From assembly GCF_050948215.1 (NCBI RefSeq), contig NC_135157.1, positions 4,526,001-4,590,000 on the forward strand: a DNA stretch of 64,000 nt, given 5' to 3'. Position numbers and translations under genes: made by a program. The number at the start of each line of letters is the position of its first letter. Position 1 is the stretch's first letter. The notes below the pieces were generated by a model. The model saw only the letters and a list, made by a program, of their open reading frames with translations, searched no databases and was not told the origin of the DNA. Source of the stretch: Halictus rubicundus. Taxonomy: Eukaryota > Arthropoda > Insecta > Hymenoptera > Halictidae. This document shows, one piece after another, positions 35,221-45,788 of this stretch.

Positions 35221-37441
35221 TAAATAATTACTCAAAATAGTAATATAAATTCAAACGCTACTGACGACCTTAATTAACGTTTCAAAAAATTCTCCTCAGG
35301 ACTCCATAGTAATTTTTGCAGAAAATACGCTAGATACCTGTATACAGTAAAAAATTATGCAACATTTAGCTGTCACTCACTGCTGGTTAACTTTTAACCA
35401 TTTTTGTAAATGTCAGCGGCGACAAAATTTCTATTTTAGTAATAAAATAATTTCGTAGAATAATGTAGTTCGATGTTGATCCTTTTGAAAAAAAACGTTT
35501 CGGAAGAAAGTTACACTGTATAATGTATGTACACTGTATAATGCCAATGTCGAAAAATCAACTTTGGACGCTTTTGTCTCGGTAACAGTTTATACAAACA
35601 CGAAAGTATTCGAGTGTTTCGAAAACGTCCTGGTGCCATCTTCAAGAATAGGGTAATTAAATATATAGGTTTCTACTAAAAATTTCAATTGTAATTTCTG
35701 CAGAGCTTTTCAAGGTCACTGGAAGAGTGTTTTAAAAACATGCTACAAATGCATAAAGATCCGTGGTGTACTGATTTAGCTATATTCTCAGGTAAAGTGT
35801 TTCTTATAATAGATTATGAACGCCTGCGCAATGGTACTATCTGAAATCGTCAATCTATGTAAGCAACTCTAACAAAAATATCGATCGCCCTCTGTGAAAG
35901 TGTAAAATAGCGTCGAGTACAAAAAGCTAGGACTGGGTTAAACTGAAAGCCATGTATGTTCGGGTAACGTCTAAATTCAAGAACGTAACTACGTTAAAGA
36001 AATGCAACGAAGAGGACAGAGAGGCAGTGGTCTCTTCCGCAGAAGGGTAGAGGCCGGCGCGGATATAAAAGTTGTTTCCTCGCCAGGTTTTATAGGCGGT
36101 TCATCGGCGAGTGGCAGGTGGAGGCGTATATGTACCCGCTTCCCTTGGGAAGGGAGGAAGAAAAAACGGCGGGGGAGGGGTGCTGGAAGGTGGAAGGTAG
36201 GATGAGGAAAAGGAAAAGGTGGAGGAGAGCGGTTTATATACGCGCGCGGATATAGGGAGGCATTGCGATTGCGCTCTCACGACGATGATGACCGAGCACG
36301 TCGGCATGAGTTTGCTTCTTTTACGCGTTCATAATTGAGATAATCTTCGCCGAGCGGGAGGAGGACCGGCGGTATGTGGATTTTTCCGATGGTCGACTTC
36401 CTCTCGTTCTCGCTCGGGCCGTTACATGCCGATGACGATCGTTCGCGGTTTAGATCGCGAATTTATGGAACGGCGGAGGCTCGAATGATCGACGTCACCG
36501 CAGTTCGAACCCTTTGGTGGGACAGGGATTCAGAAAAAGAGTCGCCCGTGAGTGAGAGGGAGGTCGAGGAAGAAGGGAGGAATGCGACACGGTCGCTGGC
36601 CAGGATGATTTTCAGTGGTTAGGGAAGCATTTTTTCGGAACAAGGGAAAAATGAGAGTTAACGAGGGACGCTACACTTGACAGCGCAATATTTATGGTAC
36701 TCGAAGAATTTTTATTGCTCGGGCGTCGTAACGCGAACGAAGTAGACGGAAAAATAGGGTGTGCGAGAGAAAGAGCGAGATTGAGCAAGCCGAGCGACGT
36801 GAGAAAAACATAGGTATAATTAAAAGCAAGTATAAAGTAGTCGGGCATGTACACACATATTTCCAGAGTTATCCAAGGAACTTTGCATAATCGAGTGATC
36901 AAACTCTAGTTTACGATTCAAAATATTCACATGGTGTACACAAGCCTTGCCCGATCATCATGAATATTTCAGTGCACTGAATGGTTACGATACCGCCGTG
37001 CTGAAATATCTGGAATTCATTTTCATATCCACTCTTCCTGAGTGCAGGGAACAGCCTTGAGGCTGTCGTCGTTATCAAACGATTATTGTGTCTGATTAAG
37101 TGGCTGTTTCAATTATAGAAATTGTAACTGGGAAGTTTCGGATTCCGTTTCAATATATTTTAATAGCATACAGCGAGTATCGCAGAGATGAAATTCTTGA
37201 AAGTCTAGTTTCTTCGATAGACCAATATTACATACTGATTTTTTCGAAGTTATATTCGTTGCTGTATTACCTACAATTAAGCCATCAGTTATTTCGATTC
37301 TCAGTATATTATCTAGGTCATCGTTTTTAAATAGCTTGGCTACTAGACTGTACAATTATTAGGCTACATTTATTATAAACGTTGACACACGCAACATCGC
37401 AGAGCATTGCTATTATGTCCATTCAGAAAATAACAGATAAC
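35221..37441. other. AT-rich spacers around a CpG-rich, purine-rich core
   Basis: 35221-36000 is AT-rich. A family A end fragment (AAATGCATAAAGATCCGTGG) lies at 35747-35770 and a TCAAGGTCA site at about 35709. 36000-36650 is CpG-rich and contains the promoter-like patch listed separately. 36900-37441 is AT-rich. No gene recognised. Confidence 0.4.
36146..36275 (+). promoter_or_regulatory. Possible TATA-type core promoter after a polypurine tract
   Basis: An almost pure purine run (36146-36232) is followed by TTTATATA at 36233-36240 and, about 30 bp on, by CATTGCGATTGCG. The spacing suits a TATA promoter, but no downstream gene is recognisable (the nearest frame is 82 codons from 36374), and such motifs arise by chance. 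Confidence 0.15.
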
Positions 37442-37688
37442 TAGACTGTGGACTCTACGAATCACAAAAATCTGCAGATCAAATGCAAAATAGTAAAAAC
37501 GAAAGTAAATTAACAGTAAATTCGAGGAATTTAAAAATGCTGATTTATTATTTTCAACTCACTAAAATTATTAAGAAGAGAAACCATCGTCTTAGACGCT
37601 TGAGACGCCTAAGTGATCTAAGTAGCTCATAAGTAGCTCTTGTAATTAATGCAGACCATCTTTATTTTGCATAAAAATCGACAGTTCC
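37442..37688 (-). mobile_element. hAT-type MITE family A, copy 5
   Basis: Reverse-oriented copy from TAGACTGTGGACTCTACGAA to TTTATTTTGCATAAAAATCG then ACAGTTCC. The flanks cagataac (37434-37441) and cagataat (37689-37696) are a 7-of-8 target duplication. At 247 bp it is longer than the family norm because of extra interior sequence near 37590-37640. Confidence 0.8.
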
Positions 37689-38625
37689 CAGATAATTAGC
37701 TTGAATAGTAAAGTTGTTGTCTAGGAAAGAAACTCATCCTGTGGACCGAGTCTAACCGTCCACAAGATAAGTACACAACCTTGGACAAGTCTGACCAGTG
37801 TTCTAATCCATTGCTGACTGCAATCGTAGGATAGATGCAGTCCGTGTAGGCAAGGCGAAGGAGTCAAGGCAGCTGCCTTCGGAGACGCGACGTGGCTCCT
37901 GTATGCGCAGTCAACCAGCAACTCTCATCCGTGCTTGACAGACAGAGGTGTCACGAAGTTAGGGTAACCGAGGATCGCGGTAAATCACCAATGATTATAA
38001 ACTAAAATCACTCAAACAACTGTCCTACGTATCGAACAATTTCTTTCGCAACTCTGAGAACACTAAAAATAATATACATGCGATTCGACGGAAAAGTGAA
38101 AGCACAACCAACCCTGTCAGTATATACGATTTTCTTCACAACTCTAAATACTTCAAACATTTGCAGTTCAACTAAAAGATTAAAACGTAGCCATTCCTAA
38201 CAGTAATATGCGAAGAGCTATACTGTCACTGTTTGTTATTCGTCAGGAGGGACCTGATGTATACTGACAGCCACAATGGATGTTCACCCCATTCTCCATA
38301 GACAGTGTATACCACATACTGTGAGCCAGGAACAATTAAACTGGAATGAAATGATATAATGATCATGAAAAGCAGACTACAGCAGCTTCAAATCTTGATC
38401 TAACAAACATTAGAAAAAGCACAGACTCAACAGGTGCATACGATAAGTTTGGTGATCATTAGAATAACGGTAGAATGTATTCGTAGAAGAACATTCGAAA
38501 GAATTCATAATATCAAGAAAGTACATTATTCTTATATAGATTTACAGATTGAAAAATCTCTGATTAACTAGACTAGTATGGTACACTCACATTCTTGAAG
38601 TGCAAGTGAACGTGTCTGTAATAAA
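37689..38625. other. Mixed spacer, no gene seen
   Basis: Only short open frames (up to 66 codons). No repeat or RNA gene recognised. Confidence 0.45.
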
Positions 38626-38826
38626 TAGACTGCGGATTTTATGCATTTATGACAAAAATGAGTAGGTGTAATTTTAAGTAGCAAAAATATTGGAAACATT
38701 TAAACATACTATTATATTATTTTGAATCTGCTAAACATAATAAGACAGAAAATAAATGTCTATATCATTTCAGTTCGTTCCAATTCAGGTGAAAAATTTT
38801 TATTTTGCATAAAGATCCGCAGCCTA
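38626..38826 (-). mobile_element. hAT-type MITE family A, copy 6 (well preserved)
   Basis: 201 bp, from TAGACTGCGGATTTTATGCA to TTTTGCATAAAGATCCGCAG then CCTA. The flanks gtaataaa and gaaataaa match at 7 of 8 positions. One of the best-preserved copies, in reverse orientation. Confidence 0.9.
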
Positions 38827-39686
38827 GAAATAAATCAAGCCATGAATCATTCGGTCAGATATTTTCTTCTGATTACTGTAAAATAACTTGTGTAAATAAA
38901 GACTTAATCATTCGACAATGTAACATAACACTAGATCGGAGAACGGTCTACTGTGCATACCTGGGCGCGCGTCTCAAAAAGTATGAATCGTAAGAAGTAG
39001 GCAATTCCGCGCATACTCTTATTGAACACGATTTTTCAGTGATTATTCGACTTAGCGAGGCAACCGGACTGTCTTTTTTGTTTAATGGTAATTCGAGTGT
39101 ACATTGAAATGAGTCTATCCCCAAGACTTGACATCTGGTTGCCGGAGTCGTGCAACTCTTCCATTCATATACATTAGAAATCCCAGGGATCTTGTACGAA
39201 TTTGTTTTTCGCGAAAGAAGGAGCGGCAAGGATTCATCCCGTGGCCGAGGCCGAGCAGCATCATTCCACATGAGAACCACGATGATTGGACCCAATTACA
39301 GGTGGCGCGGGCGTGCTCAGGAGGTTCTTGTGTCCCTGTCGGAGGCGCAGCTCGCATTTAGCCATCCTCTCTCCTCGCCGGTCACCCCACCCGATTTCTC
39401 TCGCTCGGTTTCCTGTCTCCTCTCCTGCTCCCGCGTCTTTAAGGTCCGCCTATGCCGTGTACGAGGCTGCATGTCTCTTGGCAGGTGTATACACGCATTT
39501 TCCCTCGCCCCGTGCCCGTTGTGGCACCGCTCCTTCCTACTCCCTTTCGTCCGAAGCACCTTCTTCACCTTTCTCCGCCGCCCGCGCCAAAGGAAATTAA
39601 ACCCCACTTAAACCCGCTGATTATCGTTGTCACGTACACAAGCACACATCCGTACACACCGACACGTTCATATGGGGCACACGTGG
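38827..39686. other. AT-rich then CpG-rich non-coding sequence
   Basis: 39230-39680 is C/T- and CpG-rich, with six overlapping frames (up to 153 codons) on both strands and none recognisable. Confidence 0.4.
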
Positions 39687-40421
39687 TAGTGATGGGCATG
39701 ATCCTTCTCAATTATTATCGATTCCCAATTGCGAAGTATGATTGTATTTAAGGCACGTATGAATACATAAGTATCGAACAGCGTGGCCGCAAAATGTCCC
39801 TCAAAGGAGTCACATGACGTGCTGAGAATTGGCTCACCAACGTACCAATAGTGGGCGTACCTAGTGACGTCACGACACGTACTGTAGAATCGTAACAGCA
39901 CCCCTACCCTCAGCCCGAATCGCGAGGTCACTATCTAGGTTAGACCACACTATAGCTTCGTGACGTCACTCAGGTTCTGACTGTAGCATTTCCCCCACTA
40001 TTTATCCCAGAAATCTCTCGATCTGGAAACGTTGTTATCAAGGAGTATCAGTTCCCAAATGATATATACTTAAAAACATCAGCTGTCGATACCAAGTACA
40101 GTTTTTACTAGATATATGTCCCAAATATCTATCCGATAAGAGTCCCAGAACTACCCTCACTGCTGTTGGGTATACCCAACTTTGGGGTCCCAAAGCTCGA
40201 GTGGCCTTGGTCGCCGAGGAGTGGAAACATAATACGGGTACCAATGAATGGTATCTTCTAGCCGATATATGTCCCTGGGTAGATCCGTGCTGTGGACATA
40301 TATCGAGTAAACACTGTACTTTACTTCTCAATACGCTGAGATTCTTCCTTATAACTTATGAGAATCCGATTACCGAATTACTTAAAAGTCACGAGAAAGA
40401 ATTGGATCACTCCCATCACTA
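39687..40421. mobile_element. hAT-type element family B, copy 3 (longest, 735 bp)
   Basis: From TAGTGATGGGCATGATCCTT to GAATTGGATCACTCCCATCA then CTA. The flanks acacgtgg and acacatag agree at 6 of 8. The interior carries two perfect TGACGTCA sites (39865-39872 and 39961-39968), a perfect palindrome GTTGGGTATACCCAAC (40165-40180), and blocks shared with the copy at 16164. No transposase frame. Confidence 0.88.
39865..39968. promoter_or_regulatory. Two perfect CRE (TGACGTCA) sites inside a transposon
   Basis: TGACGTCA occurs exactly at 39865-39872 and 39961-39968. This is the consensus for CREB/ATF bZIP factors. The sites are visible, but use in the host is not shown. Confidence 0.5.
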
Positions 40422-41170
40422 ACACATAGTATTCGCGCAGGCGACCGGCCGGGAAACGAGCGGCGTTCTGCCTTCTCGCAGTAAAAAGCCCGTCCGGAGA
40501 ACCGACGAGCAAAAACCGGGACGAAGCAGGAGAACGGCGGTGGCAAGGAGCGGCCCGCGTCGGAACACAGACCCCGTTTCCTTTCCGTCAAATTGAATTT
40601 TGATCCCGCCACTGCGAAACCGAAACCCCTCGCCCCGTTCCCGACCTCTCAGCCCTCCGGTCGGCACCCTAATTGACTCTCTATTCCCCGCGGTTTTCGA
40701 TGTGTCTCGCTTTGATTCGGAAATTCGATTCATCTATTTCGGACCTCGCGATTGGACTCGCGGTTTTTGCCGCGGGACGGTTTTTGCGATTCGAGACGAT
40801 TGTTCTTTCGAATCGGGAGCACGACTCGCGCAACTCTGCCGACTGGCGTTCTCGAACTTCGCTCGAGATTTTTATACTGATACACAACGTTGAAGGGATC
40901 GTGAATTGAAACCGAGAAATTGTCGGTCTCCCAACTCTTGTAGCTTCGTGTAAAAACATCATCAAGTGTGAGTGTGTCCGAATTTTAAACGGTGGGTTCT
41001 CTACCTTCACGTTCTTGAGCGCAGTTCTTCCAAAATTTTTTCTTTGTTCGAAAATCTAGGGAGATAAATACACTGCTCATCAAAATTAAGAGACTCTGAG
41101 TTACAACCGAGAAATTGTCGAACTCTTTTATTATGCTTCTTATTAGAATGCGAATTTTGTACGTTTACTA
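40422..41170. other. CpG-rich then AT-rich spacer
   Basis: 40430-40900 is CpG-rich with frames of 76-109 codons on both strands. 40900-41170 is AT-rich and repeats the word CCGAGAAATTGTCG at about 40912 and 41107. No gene. Confidence 0.4.
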
Positions 41171-41344
41171 CATAAATGGATCGATCAAATTCGAACAATG
41201 GAAACGTTAAAAAAATTTATAAATATTGTTATATTATTTTTAACTCATTAATATCGTTTTAAAAAAGGTATACATGTCCACGTAGTTACCGTATCTTGCA
41301 TTTGATGCAGACAACTTTTATTCTGCATAAAAATCCGCAGTCTA
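41160..41344 (-). mobile_element. hAT-type MITE family A, copy 7
   Basis: The outer end is intact: GATGCAGACAACTTTTATTC then TGCATAAAAATCCGCAGTCT finishing with A at 41344. The left end is eroded and its position is approximate. Confidence 0.7.
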
Positions 41345-42308
41345 CTCATTATAAAGAGTGAATTTTCTACCTTCGTTCAATATTTTCAGTTCTTAGCTAG
41401 TATTGATATTATAGTAATAGTAAATATGTTGAATTTCAAGCCACGTCTATATTTCTTAGTGATTTTTAAAAATCTAAATCATAAAAATAAATTCAAAGTT
41501 TCCGTAGAATTAAAACTCCGTTTTATTTTCTATATTCGGTAATTAGGTCCGGAAATGTGAACTTACACAATCAACTGCAATCCATCTGTAACAATATACT
41601 TTTATCATAAAATAACAAGGGAGCCCAAATTAAAAATATTTTGTGGTCCTTCCGGTGGCCAAAAATGACAATACAAAAATATAATGTAAGTGACAGAAAT
41701 TTTGAAACTCGGTAAAAACTTAAAAGTAAAACTGTACTGATTGTGATCAATATGCCTAAAATGTAAATCATCACCTAAAGTGTATTTTCGATTTCTTTAC
41801 ACAACAGCAGGTTTAATTTCCAAGTATCACATTGTGTACCAAGATGTAGATTCCATGTATGCCGGAAGAAATACTGCATTCTCGAACAAGACAACCGTCG
41901 TCGCTATTTTCTATTCCACGAAATTGGATTTCGATCAGAGCAAATGTTTCGCGATAGGTTCTGTCACGAGCGAGCGCAGGTCAGCGCAGAAACAAGCAAT
42001 GGATACATTGTTAAGAAGGAATTCCGTAATCTCGTTGTAAAGGTCGCATGAACTCGAAGAGTACGTCACGTCTCGTTCCAACATTAACATTACGAGCTTG
42101 TTCTTCATTTCTATAAACAGTAATTCAATTCATTATACCACAACCATATTAAATTAACGACGTTGTTGCAATCGGAACAGAATTTTATACTGCAATAGAA
42201 GCTATATAGATATCGACAATTCCAATATTAAATGAAAACGAAGCGCGATTACCATCCGATTACGATAACAGAAACATTGACAGAATTCATATTAGTTTAT
42301 TTGATCAT
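41345..42308. other. AT-rich spacer, no gene seen
   Basis: One 86-codon frame at 41780-42040 that I do not recognise. No other structure. Confidence 0.45.
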
Positions 42309-42479
42309 TAGACTGCGGATGTTTATGCAAAATAAAAAGTTTCTATCTGAATTGCAACAAACTGGAGAGAAATAGAAATTTATTTTCTTTTTTAATATGT
42401 TTAATAGATTGGAAATAATTTAACAGTATTTTTAAAATCTTCGAATGTTTTGGCATAAATGCATAAAATCCGCAGTCTA
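42309..42479 (+). mobile_element. hAT-type MITE family A, copy 8 (perfect 8-bp duplication)
   Basis: 171 bp, from TAGACTGCGGATGTTTATGC to AAATGCATAAAATCCGCAGT then CTA. The flanks 42301-42308 and 42480-42487 are both ttgatcat, a perfect 8-bp target duplication, which anchors the hAT assignment of the whole family and suggests recent insertion. The target is nearly palindromic (TGATCA core). Confidence 0.95.
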
Positions 42480-43290
42480 TTGATCATATGTGTAGAAGAA
42501 CACAATTGTATACCTACGATACTACGATGAGACATGTAAAATAAATACAAGGTTCAAAGCTGACTGGAGCGTGACGAGTCACAGAACCATTAAATGGCCC
42601 TCTCACTATGACCACAGAATTAATTCTTCAGCTCCCAATTCCAATTAAAAATCTGACAACTCAAATTAGATCACAGTTCGAAGTTGACTGGAACATAGCG
42701 AGTCGCAGTGGCATTAAATGATCTTCGCAGTTCCACCGAATGAATTTTTCGCATCTGGAGTCCGGAAAAACGCGAGAAAGAGAGGAGCACGCGATGGGAG
42801 CCGGTCGCATCGAGATTACGACGAGAAAAAAGACAGCAAGAGAAAACGAAAATAAAAAATAGAAAACAATAAAACGCGGCAGGGCCGCGCGGAGAAAACG
42901 GTAAGAAGAAAGAACGAGGGGGGGGTGGAGGGGGTAGAGGACGCGGAGAGCAGCGTATCAAGCTGGATTTCGCTATAATGAATTCCACCCTCAATGGGTA
43001 ATCACGGGTCTCGCTCGATTACCCGTCTCTTCCTCTCGGGCACGATAGGAAGGAGAGGAATCTCCGGCTGGAAGAAGAGAAACGAGGAAGGGGTGGCTCT
43101 GGTTCGGGGCCCTGGAATAGCACTTAGGGCCCTATACGTGCCTCGGATGATACCCTACAAGGTAGCAGGAACGGCAGCCGACGCTGGCGGCGTGGTAATG
43201 TTTTAGTGCACGGAGGCGGAGGCGTGCTCTGGTAGTTAGGTTCGCCTTCGCCGTCGTTTCTCGGTGTATATACTCGTCGGACCGATGGTG
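42480..43290. other. Non-coding, with diverged 50-bp direct repeat
   Basis: GGTTCAAAGCTGACTGGAGC at 42551 recurs as AGTTCGAAGTTGACTGGAAC at about 42675 (period about 124), each followed by GAGTC...CATTAAATG. 42700-43250 is purine/CpG-rich with frames up to 107 codons, none recognised. Confidence 0.5.
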
Positions 43291-43295
43291 CTGGC

Positions 43296-43358
43296 GTTGT
43301 TGTTGTTGTTGCTGTTGTTGTTGTTGTTGCTGTTGTTGTTGTTGTTGTTGCTGTTGCT
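43296..43358. repeat. TTG/CTG triplet microsatellite (Gln on minus strand)
   Basis: 21 triplets in the pattern (TTG)5 CTG (TTG)5 CTG (TTG)6 CTG TTG CTG. On the minus strand this is 17 CAA and 4 CAG codons in a 94-codon open frame (43416 to 43132). Confidence 0.95.
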
Positions 43359-43487
43359 GGTGCAGTCCACGGTGCATCGAAGGGGGCAACGTGCACGCTA
43401 TCATTAGGAGAAGCAAGAATGAGGGGACGGTAGGAGGATGGATGAGATGGACGTTCCCCTCCCTGCACTCCTCGGCTTCGTCCTTCC

Positions 43488-43489
<2 letters not shown>

Positions 43490-43518
<29 letters not shown>

Positions 43519-43565
43519 CTTCTTCTTCTTCGGCTTCTTCTTCTTCTCCTTCTTCTTCTTCTTCT
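43490..43565. repeat. TTC triplet microsatellite
   Basis: About 76 bp of TTC repeats with few interruptions (GGC, TCC). Frames of 70 and 167 codons across it translate to poly-Leu or poly-Phe and are not credible proteins. Confidence 0.95.
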
Positions 43566-43891
43566 GTTCCTACTGTGGTTGCTGCTGCTCCTGCTGTTGT
43601 TGCTCCTCTTCGAAAGTTATACGCGGTGCACCAGAGAGAAACGTCGGTAGCCCAGTCGCGCCTCGGGCTACGGCTCTTTTATATGTGGAGCAACCCTCTC
43701 CTTCCTTCTTCTTCGCCTACGTTGTTTCTTCTACCTCGAGAAGTCCTCCCCCAAGGCTTCTGCTCCTCGAATCTGCACGGCGACACTTGAATTGGTTACG
43801 TCAGCGAACCCCGGGTCGGCGGAGACCCTCGGGCTTTTTAGCCGGGGCGTGTGTCTGCTGCGATTATTGCAGCTTTACTTTGGCTTCTGAC
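43566..43891. other. CpG-rich non-coding segment
   Basis: A minus-strand ATATAAAAGAG (plus 43674-43684) is the only promoter-like motif. No gene recognised. Confidence 0.35.
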
Positions 43892-44003
43892 TAGACTAGT
43901 ATTTCTTCTTTTAAGTAATTTTGTAAGTCGAAAATAAGCTCATAGCTTTCATAGCTTTGTATTACATGCATTCTTGTGATCAACGCATATCATCTGCAGT
44001 CTA
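43892..44003 (+). mobile_element. Family A MITE, shortened copy 9
   Basis: TAGACTAGTATTTCTTC on the left and CATATCATCTGCAGTCTA on the right, 112 bp. The flanks cttctgac and ttcgtgac agree at 5 of 8. Directly followed, after one 8-mer, by the next copy. Confidence 0.6.
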
Positions 44004-44011
44004 TTCGTGAC

Positions 44012-44165
44012 TATAGCGCGGGTGATTAATTACAAGGTACTAGAACCAAAATGAAAAATTGGTGACGTATCGATACTCTCCGAACCCCTTTTATCTTTCC
44101 AGTATTTTATGGTCCACGTATTTATTTTCGTCCAAAACCGCAGTAAAATGTATAATCGCAGTCTA
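44012..44165 (+). mobile_element. Family A MITE, degenerate copy 10
   Basis: TATAGCGCGGGTGATTAATT with ACAAGGTACTAGAACC matches the family start after a small deletion. The right end is ATGTATAATCGCAGTCTA. The following 8-mer ctcacgat differs from the preceding ttcgtgac at 4 positions, all transitions, which fits an old duplication. Confidence 0.55.
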
Positions 44166-45401
44166 CTCACGATCCTAGTCAATTTTTCTGTATACTGATT
44201 TTCGTGTCAGGGTCGCAAGGTAATGGTGGATATTTCTTTAACTTCTTTTGAACTTTTAGATGTCGCAGCCTTAAACTATATACCTGCGAGTATATTAGTA
44301 AAAACGTTAAAAGTAATATTAGGGAAAGACCCAGTGTGTTACTTCGTAATCTGAGCGAGCAAGGACACCATTTTAGAGTTAAAGAAATAAAAGCGTGAAC
44401 GGGCCGAACAGACTCGGATTAAGATCCAGCAAAGTCAAAAGATTTCGAGACACATGTTGCAGTGGGAAAGGTGTTAGAGCAGTAAAAATGTACAGTAATC
44501 AAAATAAAATAACAAAAGTCACCGGAATCTCGCGCAACAAAAAGAGTTGAACGTATCATCGAGGAATGATCGCGTACTCCCAGCAGGCCCTTTTCATCGC
44601 GCGCTTTTTCCGCGGGGCTCCAGATGCGTATGCCTAATAAGAAACACCAGTCAGCGGAAGATCAACGACTTGCAGTGTTCCTCGGTGAGCAACACTATTG
44701 CTCCCTTAACGCGGTTACGCGGTTGTTCGTGCCTGCAGAACCGAAGGCTATCCTTTATCAATTTTACGGGGCCGCGAGGCCCCGGGGGTGGGGCGTCGTC
44801 GAGCCCGATTAAATGTAAATCCTAATCAGCCGGTGTGTGTTCGAACGGGTGCTCTCGCTTTGTTTCCTCGACTTGGTCCCGGGTCTGATTACAGGTCGCA
44901 TGTCGGGCGGTAGGCTGGTTCCAGCGGGGTTTTTTACAGCGGCGATCCGGGGCCCAGATGCGTGGGCCTAATGCAGCGGGAGGGCACCGAGGAAACAGTA
45001 AAAGCCGCGATGCAAGGGTCCGCGCGCACATCCGATGCCATAAGCTCGTGTGTTGGTGAGTATCTGGCCGGCGAGCGCGAAGCGCAAATATCCCGTTTTA
45101 AAGCGTCGTTTGCATATTGCGCCTGGAGGCGGCGCGTTTTCGGCCGGCCAATAACGGTGGCCTGCCACTTTCCACTTGGTTATTCTTTTCTCCTTTCCAA
45201 TACCTTCGCTGCCGGTCTTTCCCGGTTGCTGGGGCCCACAACGGTCCCAAAAATGCGAACTCAATTCAAAATTTTGATCATTGCTGTTGGGACGAGGCAT
45301 CGACAAATTTATGGAACTTTTTAACACGTTCGCACCGGGTCAATTTCCACACAGTTTGCTAGGCGAATTCGCAAAACTGTGCAAAGTTCCGTTGTTTTAA
45401 A
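44166..45401. other. AT-rich then CpG-rich spacer
   Basis: 44540-45270 is CpG-rich with frames of 119-120 codons on opposite strands, neither recognisable. TTAACACGTTCGCACCGGGT at about 45321 looks like an orphan TTAA-class MITE end. Confidence 0.4.
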
Positions 45402-45409
45402 ATAATTAC

Positions 45410-45571
45410 TAAACTGCAGGTTTGTATGCAAAATAAAAATTGTCTGCATCAACTGTAAGGTGCAAGAACTGCATGGAAGATTCTTTCTCGCTTTAATAAT
45501 CTTAATAGATTTAAAATAATATACTGGCATTCTTAAATTCCTTTAATGCTCCAATAATAATCCATAGATCA
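45410..45571 (+). mobile_element. Family A MITE, copy 11 (first of a tandem pair)
   Basis: Starts TAAACTGCAGGTTTGTATGC, then AAAATAAAAATTGTCTGCAT. The right end is worn (ATCCATAGATCA). It is flanked by ataattac (45402-45409) and gaaattac (45572-45579). Confidence 0.78.
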
Positions 45572-45579
45572 GAAATTAC

Positions 45580-45780
45580 TAGACTGCAGATCTTTATGTA
45601 AATTAAAAAGTATTTGCATTGATTACAAGACACAGGAGCGAAATAGAAATTTGTTTCTTCTATTAAGTATTTTATTAAGCAGAAATCAATACGCTGGTGG
45701 CCTTAAATCTTTTTAATATGTCTACTGCTTTAAATTGTGCTTACCCATTTTTGTCATAAATGCATAAAATCCGCAGTCTA
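45580..45780 (+). mobile_element. Family A MITE, copy 12 (second of a tandem pair)
   Basis: 201 bp, from TAGACTGCAGATCTTTATGT to AAATGCATAAAATCCGCAGT then CTA. The flanks gaaattac and gtaattac match at 7 of 8. It shares the 8-mer between 45571 and 45580 with copy 11, so one copy inserted at the edge of the other, in the same orientation. Confidence 0.9.
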
Positions 45781-45788
45781 GTAATTAC

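Noticed and set aside
43391..43894. 167-codon frame with poly-Phe
   Set aside because: It is the translation of the TTC microsatellite and flanking pyrimidine-rich sequence, and not a plausible protein.
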